NCBI GenBank assembly: GCA_944324425.1
Contig: CALUWE010000019.1
Coordinates: forward strand, 1-37,419
DNA: 37,419 nt
Direction: 5' to 3'
Source of the DNA: Candidatus Gastranaerophilales bacterium
GTDB lineage: Bacteria > Cyanobacteriota > Vampirovibrionia > Gastranaerophilales > Gastranaerophilaceae
The translations under genes and the position numbers were made by a program. Of this stretch, positions 1-8,075 are shown in pieces; the first letter of the stretch is position 1; each line of letters begins with the position of its first letter. The notes under the pieces are model-generated. The model had not been told where the DNA came from. It worked only from the letters and a program-made list of their open reading frames with translations, and did no database searches.

Positions 1-197
1 TGATATTTAATTTGAAGGTCAACAACAGGCATGACTGTATTAAAATCTTCATCCAATTTTTTAATATCAACGCCAATCAGATAAAGCCAATCAACTCTTC
101 CTGCTTCCATCCAGCGAAGGTAGCTTCCATGCCATGCAACCTTATAAGAATCGGTGTCAGAATATTGAACTTTAAATTCTAAGCTACTTTTTGTCAT
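1..197 (-). CDS. YbgC/4HBT-like acyl-CoA thioesterase, N-terminal part (runs off left edge)
   Basis: Reading the minus strand from ATG at 197 gives 65 residues with no stop before the window edge. The start MTKSSLEFKVQYSDTDSYKV and the later WMEAGRVDWLYLIG match the N-terminus of hotdog-fold thioesterases of the YbgC/4-hydroxybenzoyl-CoA thioesterase group, where the Asp in the S/E-D-T-D segment is catalytic. Such enzymes hydrolyse acyl-CoA or acyl-carrier thioesters in the cytoplasm; the substrate cannot be told from this fragment. The ATG lies inside the end of the upstream gene (14-base overlap with its TAG at 184-186), so it is the last visible gene of the minus-strand run that starts with prfB. 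The family assignment is fairly firm; the C-terminal half is not visible. Confidence 0.8.
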   Translation of the reverse strand, partial: MTKSSLEFKVQYSDTDSYKVAWHGSYLRWMEAGRVDWLYLIGVDIKKLDEDFNTVMPVVDLQIKY

Positions 198-639
198 TTT
201 CTTTTAAGTCCTTATTAAAAGTAACAAAACTCGGCGGTTGAATAACCGTTCTTACAACAAGTTTTCCTTCTTTATCTTTGGCGGTTAAAACAATGTTCTT
301 TGCTTTGTCATCCGCCTTTACTACAACACAACCCAAGCATTCTTCATTAATTGAATATGCGGGCTTTGTTTTATCTATCGGGTTTTTGCATAATTCATTC
401 ATCTCATCTGCCAGATTTTTTGCAATTTCAGAAGGTTTTTGTTTTTTTAAATTATCTGAAAACTCTCCCAAAATTTTTGATGTCATCATGGCAGCGTTTG
501 TCTGAAGTCTGCCATATTGTTTTTGTTCTAAACTAATCATTGCTTTTGGAACAAAATAAAAGCTGAAACCAAGAACTACCAAAAATAATACAAAAATTTC
601 AACGGGTGTTATTTTAAATTTTTTGTTATTTTCTGCCAT
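184..639 (-). CDS. Small single-pass membrane protein with pilin-like N-terminus
   Basis: 151 residues, function not recognised. A short charged leader (MAENNKKFK) is followed by ITPVEIFVLFLVVLGF and FVPKAM, then a helical stretch rich in Gln, Asn and Ala. This resembles the type IV pilin/pseudopilin layout: short basic leader, a Glu five residues into a hydrophobic helix, then a Pro near the helix end. However, the residue before the presumed cleavage point is Lys9 rather than the usual Gly, so prepilin-peptidase processing is doubtful. The C-terminal half contains a CLGC motif and a predicted beta-rich stretch. It lies 16 bases after the glycosidase gene and overlaps the thioesterase gene by 14 bases. 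It could equally be a plain N-terminally anchored protein. Confidence 0.7.
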   Translation of the reverse strand: MAENNKKFKITPVEIFVLFLVVLGFSFYFVPKAMISLEQKQYGRLQTNAAMMTSKILGEFSDNLKKQKPSEIAKNLADEMNELCKNPIDKTKPAYSINEECLGCVVVKADDKAKNIVLTAKDKEGKLVVRTVIQPPSFVTFNKDLKENDKK

Positions 640-655
640 TTATTTTATCCCCTTT

Positions 656-1483
656 TTATTTTTCTATAACCAAAAAAGATTTAACTCTTCTTTGCGCCCC
701 TGTATCTGAAAAAATTTCAATATCGCCGTAGTTAATTGATGTTGAGGCGCCGCCATCCATATTAATTGCTTTATCAAGTTTTAATTTTTCTAAGTAATCC
801 TTTGCTTCCAGCAATGTTACTTTTTTATTGCTTGTGAATATTATAATATACAAATTATCAAAACCTAAAATTCCTTTTTTTAAACCTATTACGGTTCTTT
901 CTCTTCTTTTTAAAACATCACCCGCAAGCTGGGTTGATCTTCCGCCGTCATATTTAACGAAACTTTCTTCTTCCAGCCTTAAATCGGGTAAAATCATTGG
1001 CCCTGCTTGAATTGAATGTTTTATTGTGTGTTCACTATCAGGAATATAAAAATGGTTCACAATGTCAAACGACAAATTGTTTTTGGTATCTTCCAAAATT
1101 CTTAATTCAGCTCTGTTTAAAACTCTTTCCAATCTTCCCGCTTTTTGAAGAGAGTTTGCAAGCGAGAGGTTATCAAAGATATCTTCTTCTTTTTTACCTT
1201 CAATAATTACATTTGAAACAGGTGCACCGTTTTTAGGGTCAAAATATCCGCCGTTTACAACAAGCCTGAAATCAGGGTTGTTTTTATAAACATCAGAAAC
1301 GGTTGTAAGTTCATCCGCCACATAAGGTTTAATTTTTTTGGCATATGTTCTTAAGGGAACTTTAAAAATGTATATTCCTCCGTCTTTTTCAACTTGAATG
1401 TCGGAATTAAAAACATTTAAAGCGCTTGCTGGAATTAAACCGAAAAATAAAAACGTGAATAACAGAACTATTTTTTTAAACAT
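656..1483 (-). CDS. Phosphodiester glycosidase (NAGPA-domain) family protein, exported
   Basis: 275 residues with a signal peptide (MFKKIVLLFTFLFFGLIPASA, cleavage likely after ASA). The segment NGGYFDPKNGAPVSNVI and the C-terminal MDGGASTSINYGD are the hallmark motifs of the NAGPA/phosphodiester glycosidase family (related to the uncovering enzyme of mammals and to YbcW-like secreted proteins). A periplasmic or surface glycan phosphodiester is the plausible substrate, but that is inference. Its ATG overlaps the stop of the LptF/G-type permease gene by one base (TAATG), implying translational coupling and a possible link to envelope polysaccharide or LPS. The family call is confident; the substrate is unknown. 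Confidence 0.85.
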   Translation of the reverse strand: MFKKIVLLFTFLFFGLIPASALNVFNSDIQVEKDGGIYIFKVPLRTYAKKIKPYVADELTTVSDVYKNNPDFRLVVNGGYFDPKNGAPVSNVIIEGKKEEDIFDNLSLANSLQKAGRLERVLNRAELRILEDTKNNLSFDIVNHFYIPDSEHTIKHSIQAGPMILPDLRLEEESFVKYDGGRSTQLAGDVLKRRERTVIGLKKGILGFDNLYIIIFTSNKKVTLLEAKDYLEKLKLDKAINMDGGASTSINYGDIEIFSDTGAQRRVKSFLVIEK

Positions 1484-2583
1484 TATAAATCCTTATATTT
1501 TTTAATTATTATAATCGCAACAACGAAAAGTAAAATCGGCAAAAATGATGCCAAAAATGGCGGCAAAACGCCTTTTTGCGCCAAAAGGTCAAAGAAAGGC
1601 AAAGTTATATAATAAGCAAAAACAATGCCGACAGCAACCGTAAAACCTACAAGCCTTTGCGACCTTGGCGGCGCAAACCCAAGTAAACAGCCTATCATTG
1701 CAAATAAAATGCAGGTTAGAGGGTGTAAAAACCTTTGATAATATTTTGATAGCATAAACCTGTATTCATCTGAAAATTCTTGCTCTTTTAAAACTTTCAT
1801 ATAACTTTTAAGTTCTTTATTTGTAAAGGTTCTATCCCTTTTTGTGGAATCTACCATTAATTGATAAACTTTTTTTGAATCTGCTCCTTCTAAAAGTTCA
1901 ATATCCCCTTGGTAATAAATTCTGTCGTAAATGCCGTCAGAATTTATGTTGTAAGTTTTTGTATCATGCAAAATCCATTTGTTATCGTGAACTGTTGCGT
2001 ATTTTGAAAAGGTTATGCTTTGAAATGTAATGGCATCATCATAAATCCTTTTTGAAAAATCAATAACGATAATATTTTTCAGCATATTGGGGGAAAAATC
2101 GGAAACAATTATGCCTGTTTTTGGCAGGTTATGTTCGTCTTTTTTAATGTATACAAAGTGAGATTTGAACCTTGCATTTTCACCTTCCGCTTTTGAAGCG
2201 TAGGGAATCATTCTGTCGCCCACAAAAAAGCACATAACAGATAAAACCACCCCTAAAACAATAACGGGAACCATTATTCTTGAAAAAGAAAGCCCGATGC
2301 CTCTTAAAATGCTTAATTCAGAATCCTTTGAAAGCTTATCGAAGGTAAAAATGGAGCCTAATAAAATGCCAACAGGAAGCGCTTTCCCTAAAACCTTCGG
2401 CAATTCATATAAAAGCATCATGCCTGCTTGTTTTAGGTCAATTACATTTGTAAATAATTTTTTTATGATTCTCACCAAAGTTTCAGGCGCAATCCAAACA
2501 ATGATAAACAATAGAAGGCACACTAAAGTTGCAACCAAAACCTGTTTAAAAATGTATTTATCAAATAATGAAATTTTGAACAT
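1483..2583 (-). CDS. LptF/LptG family permease of the LPS export ABC transporter
   Basis: 366 residues. Three membrane segments in the first third (about residues 12-33, 63-80, 100-125), a soluble periplasmic beta-rich domain (about 130-265), and three more near the C-terminus give the LptF/G (YjgP/YjgQ) topology. The segment SKDSELSILRGIGLSFSRI is the coupling-helix region that contacts LptB. LptF and LptG normally pair in the inner membrane and, with LptB2C, pull lipopolysaccharide toward the periplasmic bridge. Only one permease gene is present here, directly after lptB (9-base gap), so it may act as a homodimer as is thought for cyanobacteria, or have a partner elsewhere. F versus G cannot be decided. 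Confidence 0.9.
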   Translation of the reverse strand: MFKISLFDKYIFKQVLVATLVCLLLFIIVWIAPETLVRIIKKLFTNVIDLKQAGMMLLYELPKVLGKALPVGILLGSIFTFDKLSKDSELSILRGIGLSFSRIMVPVIVLGVVLSVMCFFVGDRMIPYASKAEGENARFKSHFVYIKKDEHNLPKTGIIVSDFSPNMLKNIIVIDFSKRIYDDAITFQSITFSKYATVHDNKWILHDTKTYNINSDGIYDRIYYQGDIELLEGADSKKVYQLMVDSTKRDRTFTNKELKSYMKVLKEQEFSDEYRFMLSKYYQRFLHPLTCILFAMIGCLLGFAPPRSQRLVGFTVAVGIVFAYYITLPFFDLLAQKGVLPPFLASFLPILLFVVAIIIIKKYKDL

Positions 2584-2592
2584 TTTTTTACC

Positions 2593-3336
2593 TTAAAGCG
2601 TGAAATCTTTACCCAAATAAAATTCTTTTGCAACGGGGTCAACCGCAACATCTTTGCTTTTGCCTGAAATTTTAATTTTTCCGTCAAAAATTACATAGGC
2701 TCTGTCTGTAATAGAAAGTGTTGCTTTCGGGTTGTGGTCCGTAATTAAAACCCCTAAGCCCTTTTCTTTTGCAAGTTTAAAAATGTTTTCTTTAATTTCG
2801 CCTATTGCAATAGGGTCAATACCTGTAAAGGGTTCATCCAAAAGAATAAAATGGGGTGTTGCAGCCAATGCTCTTGCAATTTCAACACGCCTTCTTTCGC
2901 CGCCTGATAAGCTTATTGCACTATAATCCCTTAACCTTTTTATGCCGAATTCATCCAACAGAGATTCAAGCATATCTTTCTTTTCGTTTTTATCAAGCTT
3001 TTCATTCATCTCTAAAACAAGCTTGATATTGTCTTCTACGGATAATTTTCTGAATATGGAAGCTTCTTGGGGAAGGTAGCCTATCCCTAATTTTGCTCTT
3101 TCGTTCATCGGTTTTTTTGTGATATTGGTTTTTTCACCCGTTTGTTTATTTTCTAAAAATACTTCCCCCGAATCCGCTTTTACAAGGCCTACAATCATAT
3201 AAAAGGTTGTTGTTTTACCTGCACCGTTCGGGCCCAATAAACCTACAACTTCGCCTTTATTTACTTCAAAGGAAATATCATTCACAACGGAACGATACCC
3301 GTATATTTTAACAAGATTTTCAGCAATAATCCTCAT
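2593..3336 (-). CDS. lptB: LptB, ATPase of the LPS export ABC transporter
   Basis: 247 residues, the usual LptB length. Walker A GPNGAGKTT (about 35-43), Q-loop in GYLPQEASIF, signature LSGGERRRVEIARAL, Walker B/D-loop ILLDEPFTGIDP and the H-loop TDHNPKATL are all present. The GYLPQEASIFRKLSVEDNI stretch is characteristic of LptB rather than of generic ABC ATPases. It powers LPS extraction from the inner membrane together with the LptF/G-type permease encoded 9 bases downstream. The gene starts at ATG 3336, after a purine-rich leader with repeated GAGGAT and an AAGGG ribosome-binding site. It lies 44 bases after hisS and probably shares its transcript. Confidence 0.94.
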   Translation of the reverse strand: MRIIAENLVKIYGYRSVVNDISFEVNKGEVVGLLGPNGAGKTTTFYMIVGLVKADSGEVFLENKQTGEKTNITKKPMNERAKLGIGYLPQEASIFRKLSVEDNIKLVLEMNEKLDKNEKKDMLESLLDEFGIKRLRDYSAISLSGGERRRVEIARALAATPHFILLDEPFTGIDPIAIGEIKENIFKLAKEKGLGVLITDHNPKATLSITDRAYVIFDGKIKISGKSKDVAVDPVAKEFYLGKDFTL

Positions 3337-3380
3337 TAAATAACCCTTATCCTCATCCTCATTTTAATTATATTATAAAA

Positions 3381-4595
3381 TTATAATTCTGTTGTTTTAA
3401 TTTGTTCTCCCGTTTCTAAATTTTTAACGGTGTAGAAATTGCCATCCAGCTCTTCTTCTGCAATAATTACAGCTTTTTTTGCAATTTTAGATGCTTTTTC
3501 AAGTTGTTTTGCAAACTTTCTTCCTTGCATGTCAAAATCGGCCTTAAAGCCTTTTTGTCTTAATTTTAAGGTTAAATTAATTGCAGCATCAGAAAATTTT
3601 GAAACAACAAAATAATCAAGCTTTTCTTCTTCAATTTTTTCAATTAACCCATAAAGCCTTTCAACGCCAAGAGCAAAGCCGACGGCAGGGGTTGGTTTGC
3701 CGCCAAGCATCTCAACAAGCCCGTCGTATCTGCCGCCACCTAAAATGGCACTTTGAGCGCCTAAAAGGCTGCTTTTAATTTCAAAAACGGTTCTTGTGTA
3801 ATAATCAAGCCCTCGAACAAGCATTTTATCTATTTCATATTTAATACCTGTTTTATCAAGATATTTTTTAACTTCTTCAAAATGTTCCCTGCATTCATCG
3901 CAAATGAAATCTTTTAAAACAACATTTTTAATTTCATCTTTATTAAAAATTTCAATACATTTTTCGTTTTTGCAATCAAGCATGCGAAGCGGGTTTTTTT
4001 GATATCTTACTTTGCAATCTTCACAGAGTTCATCTAAATACGGCGATAAAACTTTTTTAATTTCATCTTTATATTTTTGTCTGCAAGTTGGGCATCCAAG
4101 AGAATTTAGAGAAACCGTCAAATCACATATTCCGTTTTTTTTCAAAAACTCTGAAGCCAAAATAATAGCTTCAGCATCTGCTGTTGCTTCTTTAACACCG
4201 AAAATTTCAACGCCTATTTGGTGAAATTGTCTTTGTCTGCCTGCTTGCGGCCTTTCATATCTGAACATGGGACCCATATACCATAATTTTACAGGGGGAG
4301 ATAACCTTTCCATTCCATGTTCAATAAAAGCTCTTACAACGCCTGCTGTGTTTTCGGGGCGAAGAGTGATTGAGGTTTCGCTGCCGCCAACGTTAAATGT
4401 GTACATTTCTTTATTTACAATGTCTGTTGAATCGCCGACGCCTCTTTTAAAAAGTTCTGTTGCTTCAAAAATAGGTGTTCTTATTTCTTTGCAGTTTGCA
4501 TTTTTGAATAATTCATTTGCTCTTTTATAAATTTCTTGCCAAGTTGTAATTTCATCAGGCAATATATCTTTTGTTCCTCTTTGTGCTTTTATCAT
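3381..4595 (-). CDS. hisS: Histidyl-tRNA synthetase
   Basis: 404 residues, slightly short for the 410-430 typical of bacteria. N-terminal [12 protein letters not shown], class II motif 2 in [20 protein letters not shown], the HisA histidine-binding motif [13 protein letters not shown], motif 3 in [12 protein letters not shown] and a C-terminal anticodon-binding domain are all visible. It charges tRNA-His in the cytoplasm. An insert with Cys pairs ([35 protein letters not shown], about residues 167-242) is the four-CxxC-like insertion seen in many bacterial HisRS. The ATG overlaps the prfB stop as ATGA at 4592-4595, so the two are translationally coupled. Confidence 0.96.
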   Translation of the reverse strand: MIKAQRGTKDILPDEITTWQEIYKRANELFKNANCKEIRTPIFEATELFKRGVGDSTDIVNKEMYTFNVGGSETSITLRPENTAGVVRAFIEHGMERLSPPVKLWYMGPMFRYERPQAGRQRQFHQIGVEIFGVKEATADAEAIILASEFLKKNGICDLTVSLNSLGCPTCRQKYKDEIKKVLSPYLDELCEDCKVRYQKNPLRMLDCKNEKCIEIFNKDEIKNVVLKDFICDECREHFEEVKKYLDKTGIKYEIDKMLVRGLDYYTRTVFEIKSSLLGAQSAILGGGRYDGLVEMLGGKPTPAVGFALGVERLYGLIEKIEEEKLDYFVVSKFSDAAINLTLKLRQKGFKADFDMQGRKFAKQLEKASKIAKKAVIIAEEELDGNFYTVKNLETGEQIKTTEL

Positions 4596-5690
4596 TCTTT
4601 ACTTCCTTTTAAATAGCTTTCAATAAATCCTTCAATGTTACCATCCATAACGGAATCTACATTTCCTGTTTCATAACCCGTTCTATGGTCTTTTACCATT
4701 TTGTAGGGGTGAAAAACATAGCTTCTTATTTGTGAACCAAAATTTATATCAACGTTTTCACCCTTCAGGTCCGATATTTTTTTATCATGCTCCATTTTTT
4801 TAATTAATAAAAGTTTGGATGCAAGCATTTGCATTGCGGTTTCTTTGTTTTGAAGTTGCGACCTTTCTTGCTGGCATTTAACAACAATTCCTGTCGGTTT
4901 ATGATAAATTCTGACTGCCGTTTCAACTTTATTTACGTTTTGGCCGCCGGCGCCCCCTGAGCGCATTGTTTCAACTTCAATTTCATCTGCGGGAATTTCA
5001 ATTTTATTTTCAAAATCTTCAATAACAGGGGTAACTTCAATGCTTGCAAAGCTTGTTTGCCTTTTGCCGTTTGCATTAAAGGGGGAAATTCTAACAAGCC
5101 TGTGCACGCCTTTTTCAGCTTTTAGGTAGCCATAAGCCCATTTTCCTTTAACTTTTATCGTTGCAGATTTTATCCCTGCTTCTTCGCCGTCTGATTTATC
5201 CAATAACTCAGTTGAATATTTTTTAATGTCAGAATATCTTAAATACATCCTCAAAAGCATATTTGCCCAATCTTGAGCGTCCGTTCCGCCTGCACCTGCG
5301 TTCACCGTTAAAATGGCATCATTTTGGTCATATTCATCAGATAGCATTTTTTCTAAATCAAACTTATCTAAAAATTTAATAAGTTCATCTGCCTTAATAA
5401 TGGCTTCATCCATTAAATCAGGGTCTTTTAATTCTAATGAAACTTTGCAATCTTCAAATTTTGTTTCATTTAGTGAAAAATCATCCAAAGTTGTTTTTAT
5501 ATCTTTTTGTTCTTTTAAAATTTCAGCCGCTTTTTTAGAATCTTGCCAAACATCTTCATTTTTTGTTTTATTTTCTAATTCTAAAAGCCTTTTTTTATTG
5601 CCTTCAAGGTCAAAGACACCCCCTGTAAGAGTTAAAGCGGGGAGTAATTTCGTTTATTTTTTGTTTTAAAATTTCAATTTTTTCTTCCAT
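4592..5690 (-). CDS. prfB: Peptide chain release factor 2, expressed by programmed +1 frameshift
   Basis: Reads as two frames. ATG at 5690 opens a 26-codon frame ending in CTT then TGA (5612-5610). Skipping the T at 5612 continues in the +1 frame from GAC at 5611 to the TGA at 4592. The joined protein is 365 residues, exactly RF2 length. It carries the stop-recognition SPF tripeptide (RISPFNANG) and the catalytic GGQ loop ([16 protein letters not shown]). RF2 releases peptides at UGA and UAA; the in-frame UGA gives autoregulation, because low RF2 favours the frameshift. Annotating only the main frame would wrongly give a 298-residue protein starting at 5488. It is the first gene of the minus-strand run and overlaps hisS by four bases. 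Confidence 0.96.
5609..5624 (-). promoter_or_regulatory. prfB programmed +1 frameshift site
   Basis: On the minus strand the bases are AGGGGGTGTCTTTGAC: an internal Shine-Dalgarno-like AGGGGG, a three-base spacer, the slippery CTT and the UGA stop followed by C. This is the canonical RF2 recoding signal with one change (TGT in place of TAT in the spacer). It sits at codons 23-27 of prfB. Confidence 0.96.
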
Positions 5691-5765
5691 AACTGAAATT
5701 TTACTATAAAATTTTTTTTGATAAAATATTTAGCGGTCAACTATTTTAAATTAAGGATGAAAAAG

Positions 5766-6281
5766 ATGGATTATATTAAAAATGCAATAAGAGATGTTCC
5801 CGATTTTCCCAAAAAAGGCATTCTTTTTAGAGATATAACAACTGCAATTAAAGATAAAAACGTTATGAAAAGAATGATTGATGAAATAGTTGAAGCATTT
5901 AAAGATGAAAAAATTGATTACGTTGCAGGCATTGAATCAAGAGGCTTTATTTTTGGCATGCCTGTCGCATATTCTCTTGGTTGCGGTTTTGTTCCCATAA
6001 GAAAACCGAATAAACTTCCGGCTGAAACATACAGCGTTGAATATGAGCTTGAATACGGCACGGATAAAATTGAAATGCACAAAGATGCGATTGAAAAAGG
6101 CAAAAGAGTTCTTATAATTGATGACCTGTTAGCAACGGGCGGAACGGCGGCAGCTGCTTGTGAGCTTGTTCAAAAAGCAGGGGTTTTAGCAGGTGTTGCT
6201 TTTGTTATTGAACTTGAAGATTTAAAAGGAAGAGAAAAACTTCCGAAAGATGTTAAAATTTTAAGCCTTGCGAAGTATTAA
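5766..6281 (+). CDS. apt: Adenine phosphoribosyltransferase
   Basis: 171 residues from ATG 5766, which is preceded by TAAGGA at 5752-5757 with an 8-base spacing. An in-frame ATG at 5757 overlaps that ribosome-binding site, and one at 5718 would add an atypical tail, so 5766 is preferred and gives the usual Apt length. DVPDFPKKGILFRDIT is the family N-terminus, and RVLIIDDLLATGGTAAA is the PRPP-binding loop. It makes AMP from adenine and PRPP (purine salvage, cytoplasm). It is divergent from prfB and is the first gene of the plus-strand cluster. Confidence 0.94.
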   Translation: MDYIKNAIRDVPDFPKKGILFRDITTAIKDKNVMKRMIDEIVEAFKDEKIDYVAGIESRGFIFGMPVAYSLGCGFVPIRKPNKLPAETYSVEYELEYGTDKIEMHKDAIEKGKRVLIIDDLLATGGTAAAACELVQKAGVLAGVAFVIELEDLKGREKLPKDVKILSLAKY

Positions 6282-6306
6282 AAAAACGGTTTTTTTAATG
6301 TATAAT
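6278..6306 (+). promoter_or_regulatory. Putative gmk promoter very close to the start codon
   Basis: TTAAAA (6278-6283), a 17-base spacer and a perfect TATAAT (6301-6306). Transcription would start around 6312-6314, within about five bases of the gmk ATG at 6317. The spacer contains an A7-CGG-T7 element (6280-6296) that could weakly terminate apt transcription. The -35 match is modest. Confidence 0.45.
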
Positions 6307-6316
6307 TAAAAAAATT

Positions 6317-6919
6317 ATGGAAAACTGTCTAAAAAAACAAGGTAAATTGTTCGTTGTTACAGGCCCATCCGGTGTTGGAAAAGGAACAATTTTAAATAAA
6401 TTTTTTGATAACAATACTGAAAATGTTTGCTATTCCGTTTCTATGACAACAAGAAAGCCCCGCCCCGTTGAAGTTGATGGGGTAAATTATTTCTTTGTTT
6501 CAAAAGAAGAATTTGAAAAAGCAATAAAAAATGATGAATTTCTTGAATGGGCGGAATATTCAGGCAATTATTACGGAACAAATAAAAATTTTGTATATGA
6601 AAAATTAAATAATGGAATTAATGTCATTCTTGAAATTGAAACTCAAGGGGCAAAAAAAGTTATGGAAAAATTCCCCGACTGCATTTCAATTTTCTTTGCA
6701 CCGCCAAGTTTAGAAGAACTTGAGCACAGATTAAGAGGCAGACACACGGAAGATGAGGATTCCATTCAAAAAAGGCTTAATGCCGTTAAATTGGAACTTA
6801 GTTGCATAGAAAATTATAAATATAATATAATAAATGATGAAGTTGAAGCTGCTTATAACAAATTGCAAGCGGTATATGATTATGAAACTTCAAATAAAGA
6901 AGAAATAAATGATGACTAA
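6317..6919 (+). CDS. gmk: Guanylate kinase
   Basis: 200 residues, normal length. The P-loop is in VVTGPSGVGKGTI, followed by the GMP-binding SVSMTTRKPRPVEVDGVNYFF and EWAEYSGNYYGT, and the lid region LEHRLRGRHTEDED. It phosphorylates GMP to GDP in the cytoplasm. No Shine-Dalgarno precedes the ATG; a TATAAT ends 10 bases upstream, so the message may be nearly leaderless. The 3' end overlaps coaBC by 11 bases. Confidence 0.95.
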   Translation: MENCLKKQGKLFVVTGPSGVGKGTILNKFFDNNTENVCYSVSMTTRKPRPVEVDGVNYFFVSKEEFEKAIKNDEFLEWAEYSGNYYGTNKNFVYEKLNNGINVILEIETQGAKKVMEKFPDCISIFFAPPSLEELEHRLRGRHTEDEDSIQKRLNAVKLELSCIENYKYNIINDEVEAAYNKLQAVYDYETSNKEEINDD

Positions 6920-8075
6920 AAATGTATTAATCGGTTTGACTGGTTCAATTGCTGCTTATAAAACGGCAGAATTAATCAGGCTTTTTAAAAAAGAAGGAAT
7001 GGAAGTTAAGGTTGCATCAACCGAATCAGGCCTTTTATTTTTGGGTGAAAAAACCCTTGAAACCTTATCTAATAACCCCGTTTACGTTGACACTTTTCAA
7101 AAACATTTAGAAACAAAACATATAAGCCTTGCAGACTGGGCGGATGTTTTTGTTATAGCGCCAATTAGTGCAAATACAATTTCAAAAATAGCATATGGCA
7201 TTGCAGATAACCTTTTAACATCCCTTTCTTGTGCTTATCTGGGGAAAAATAAACCCCTTTTTATAGCGCCTGCAATGAATGACGGGATGTGGAATAACCC
7301 CATAATTAAAGAAAACATTTTAAAATTAAAAAATATTGGGGTGAATGTTATAGAACCCATTAACGGTTTTCTTGCCTGCGGATGCGAAGGAACGGGCAAA
7401 ATGGAAGAACCTTTAATAATTTTTGAAAAAGTAAAAAATTCTTTAATTGAAAAAAAGAATAAAAAAGTTGTTATAACGGCAGGCGGCACAAGGGAATATA
7501 TAGACCCTGTGAGGTTTATATCAAATTCATCATCAGGTAAAATGGGAATTTCTCTTGCAGATTGTGCCTATAATATGGGCTATGATGTTGTTTTAATTTC
7601 AACGGTTAATGTTAAAAAACCATACAATGTAATTCCTGTTGAAACGGCACTTGATATGTTGAATGAAACAAAAAAAGAATTTTTAAATGCCGATTATTTA
7701 ATTATGGCGGCTGCCGTTTCAGATTTTAGAGTTAAAAACAACAAAAATTCAAAAATAGAAAAAAGTGAAATTAATAACGGTTCATATAATGTTGAACTTG
7801 TCTTAAATCCTGATATACTAAAAAATATAGCCGAAATTAAAAAGGAAAATCAAAAAGTTATAGGTTTTTCACTTTCAACAGAAAATTTAGTTGAAATTGC
7901 AAAAAGAAAGTTGAGTGAAAAAAACCTTGATTTTATTGTTGCAAACGAGGCTAAAGTTGCATTGAACAAAGATACAAATGAAGTTTTGGTTATTGATAAA
8001 AACGAAAATATTACAAAAATCGGCCCTTCTAAAAAAGAAGAAATTGCAAAATTGATTTTGGAGATTGTATTATGA
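6909..8075 (+). CDS. coaBC: Bifunctional phosphopantothenoylcysteine decarboxylase / phosphopantothenate-cysteine ligase
   Basis: 388 residues. The CoaC flavoprotein half has GLTGSIAAYKTAELIR, the active-site His in HISLADWADVFVIAP, the PAMN motif (APAMNDGMW) and the substrate-clamp Cys region GFLACGCEGTGKM. The CoaB ligase half begins near residue 183 with VVITAGGTREYIDPVRFISN and SSGKMG, then AAAVSDF. It catalyses two consecutive steps of coenzyme A synthesis. The start could be either of two adjacent ATGs (6909 or 6912). It overlaps gmk by 11 bases and the next gene by four (ATGA). Confidence 0.95.
   Translation: MMTKNVLIGLTGSIAAYKTAELIRLFKKEGMEVKVASTESGLLFLGEKTLETLSNNPVYVDTFQKHLETKHISLADWADVFVIAPISANTISKIAYGIADNLLTSLSCAYLGKNKPLFIAPAMNDGMWNNPIIKENILKLKNIGVNVIEPINGFLACGCEGTGKMEEPLIIFEKVKNSLIEKKNKKVVITAGGTREYIDPVRFISNSSSGKMGISLADCAYNMGYDVVLISTVNVKKPYNVIPVETALDMLNETKKEFLNADYLIMAAAVSDFRVKNNKNSKIEKSEINNGSYNVELVLNPDILKNIAEIKKENQKVIGFSLSTENLVEIAKRKLSEKNLDFIVANEAKVALNKDTNEVLVIDKNENITKIGPSKKEEIAKLILEIVL

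Noticed and set aside
4592-5488. prfB as a truncated gene or pseudogene starting at 5488
   Set aside because: The upstream frame and canonical frameshift signal restore a normal 365-residue RF2.
5313-5669. 118-residue plus-strand frame opposite prfB
   Set aside because: Ser/Phe/Leu-rich composition typical of the antisense of a coding gene; it lies fully within prfB.
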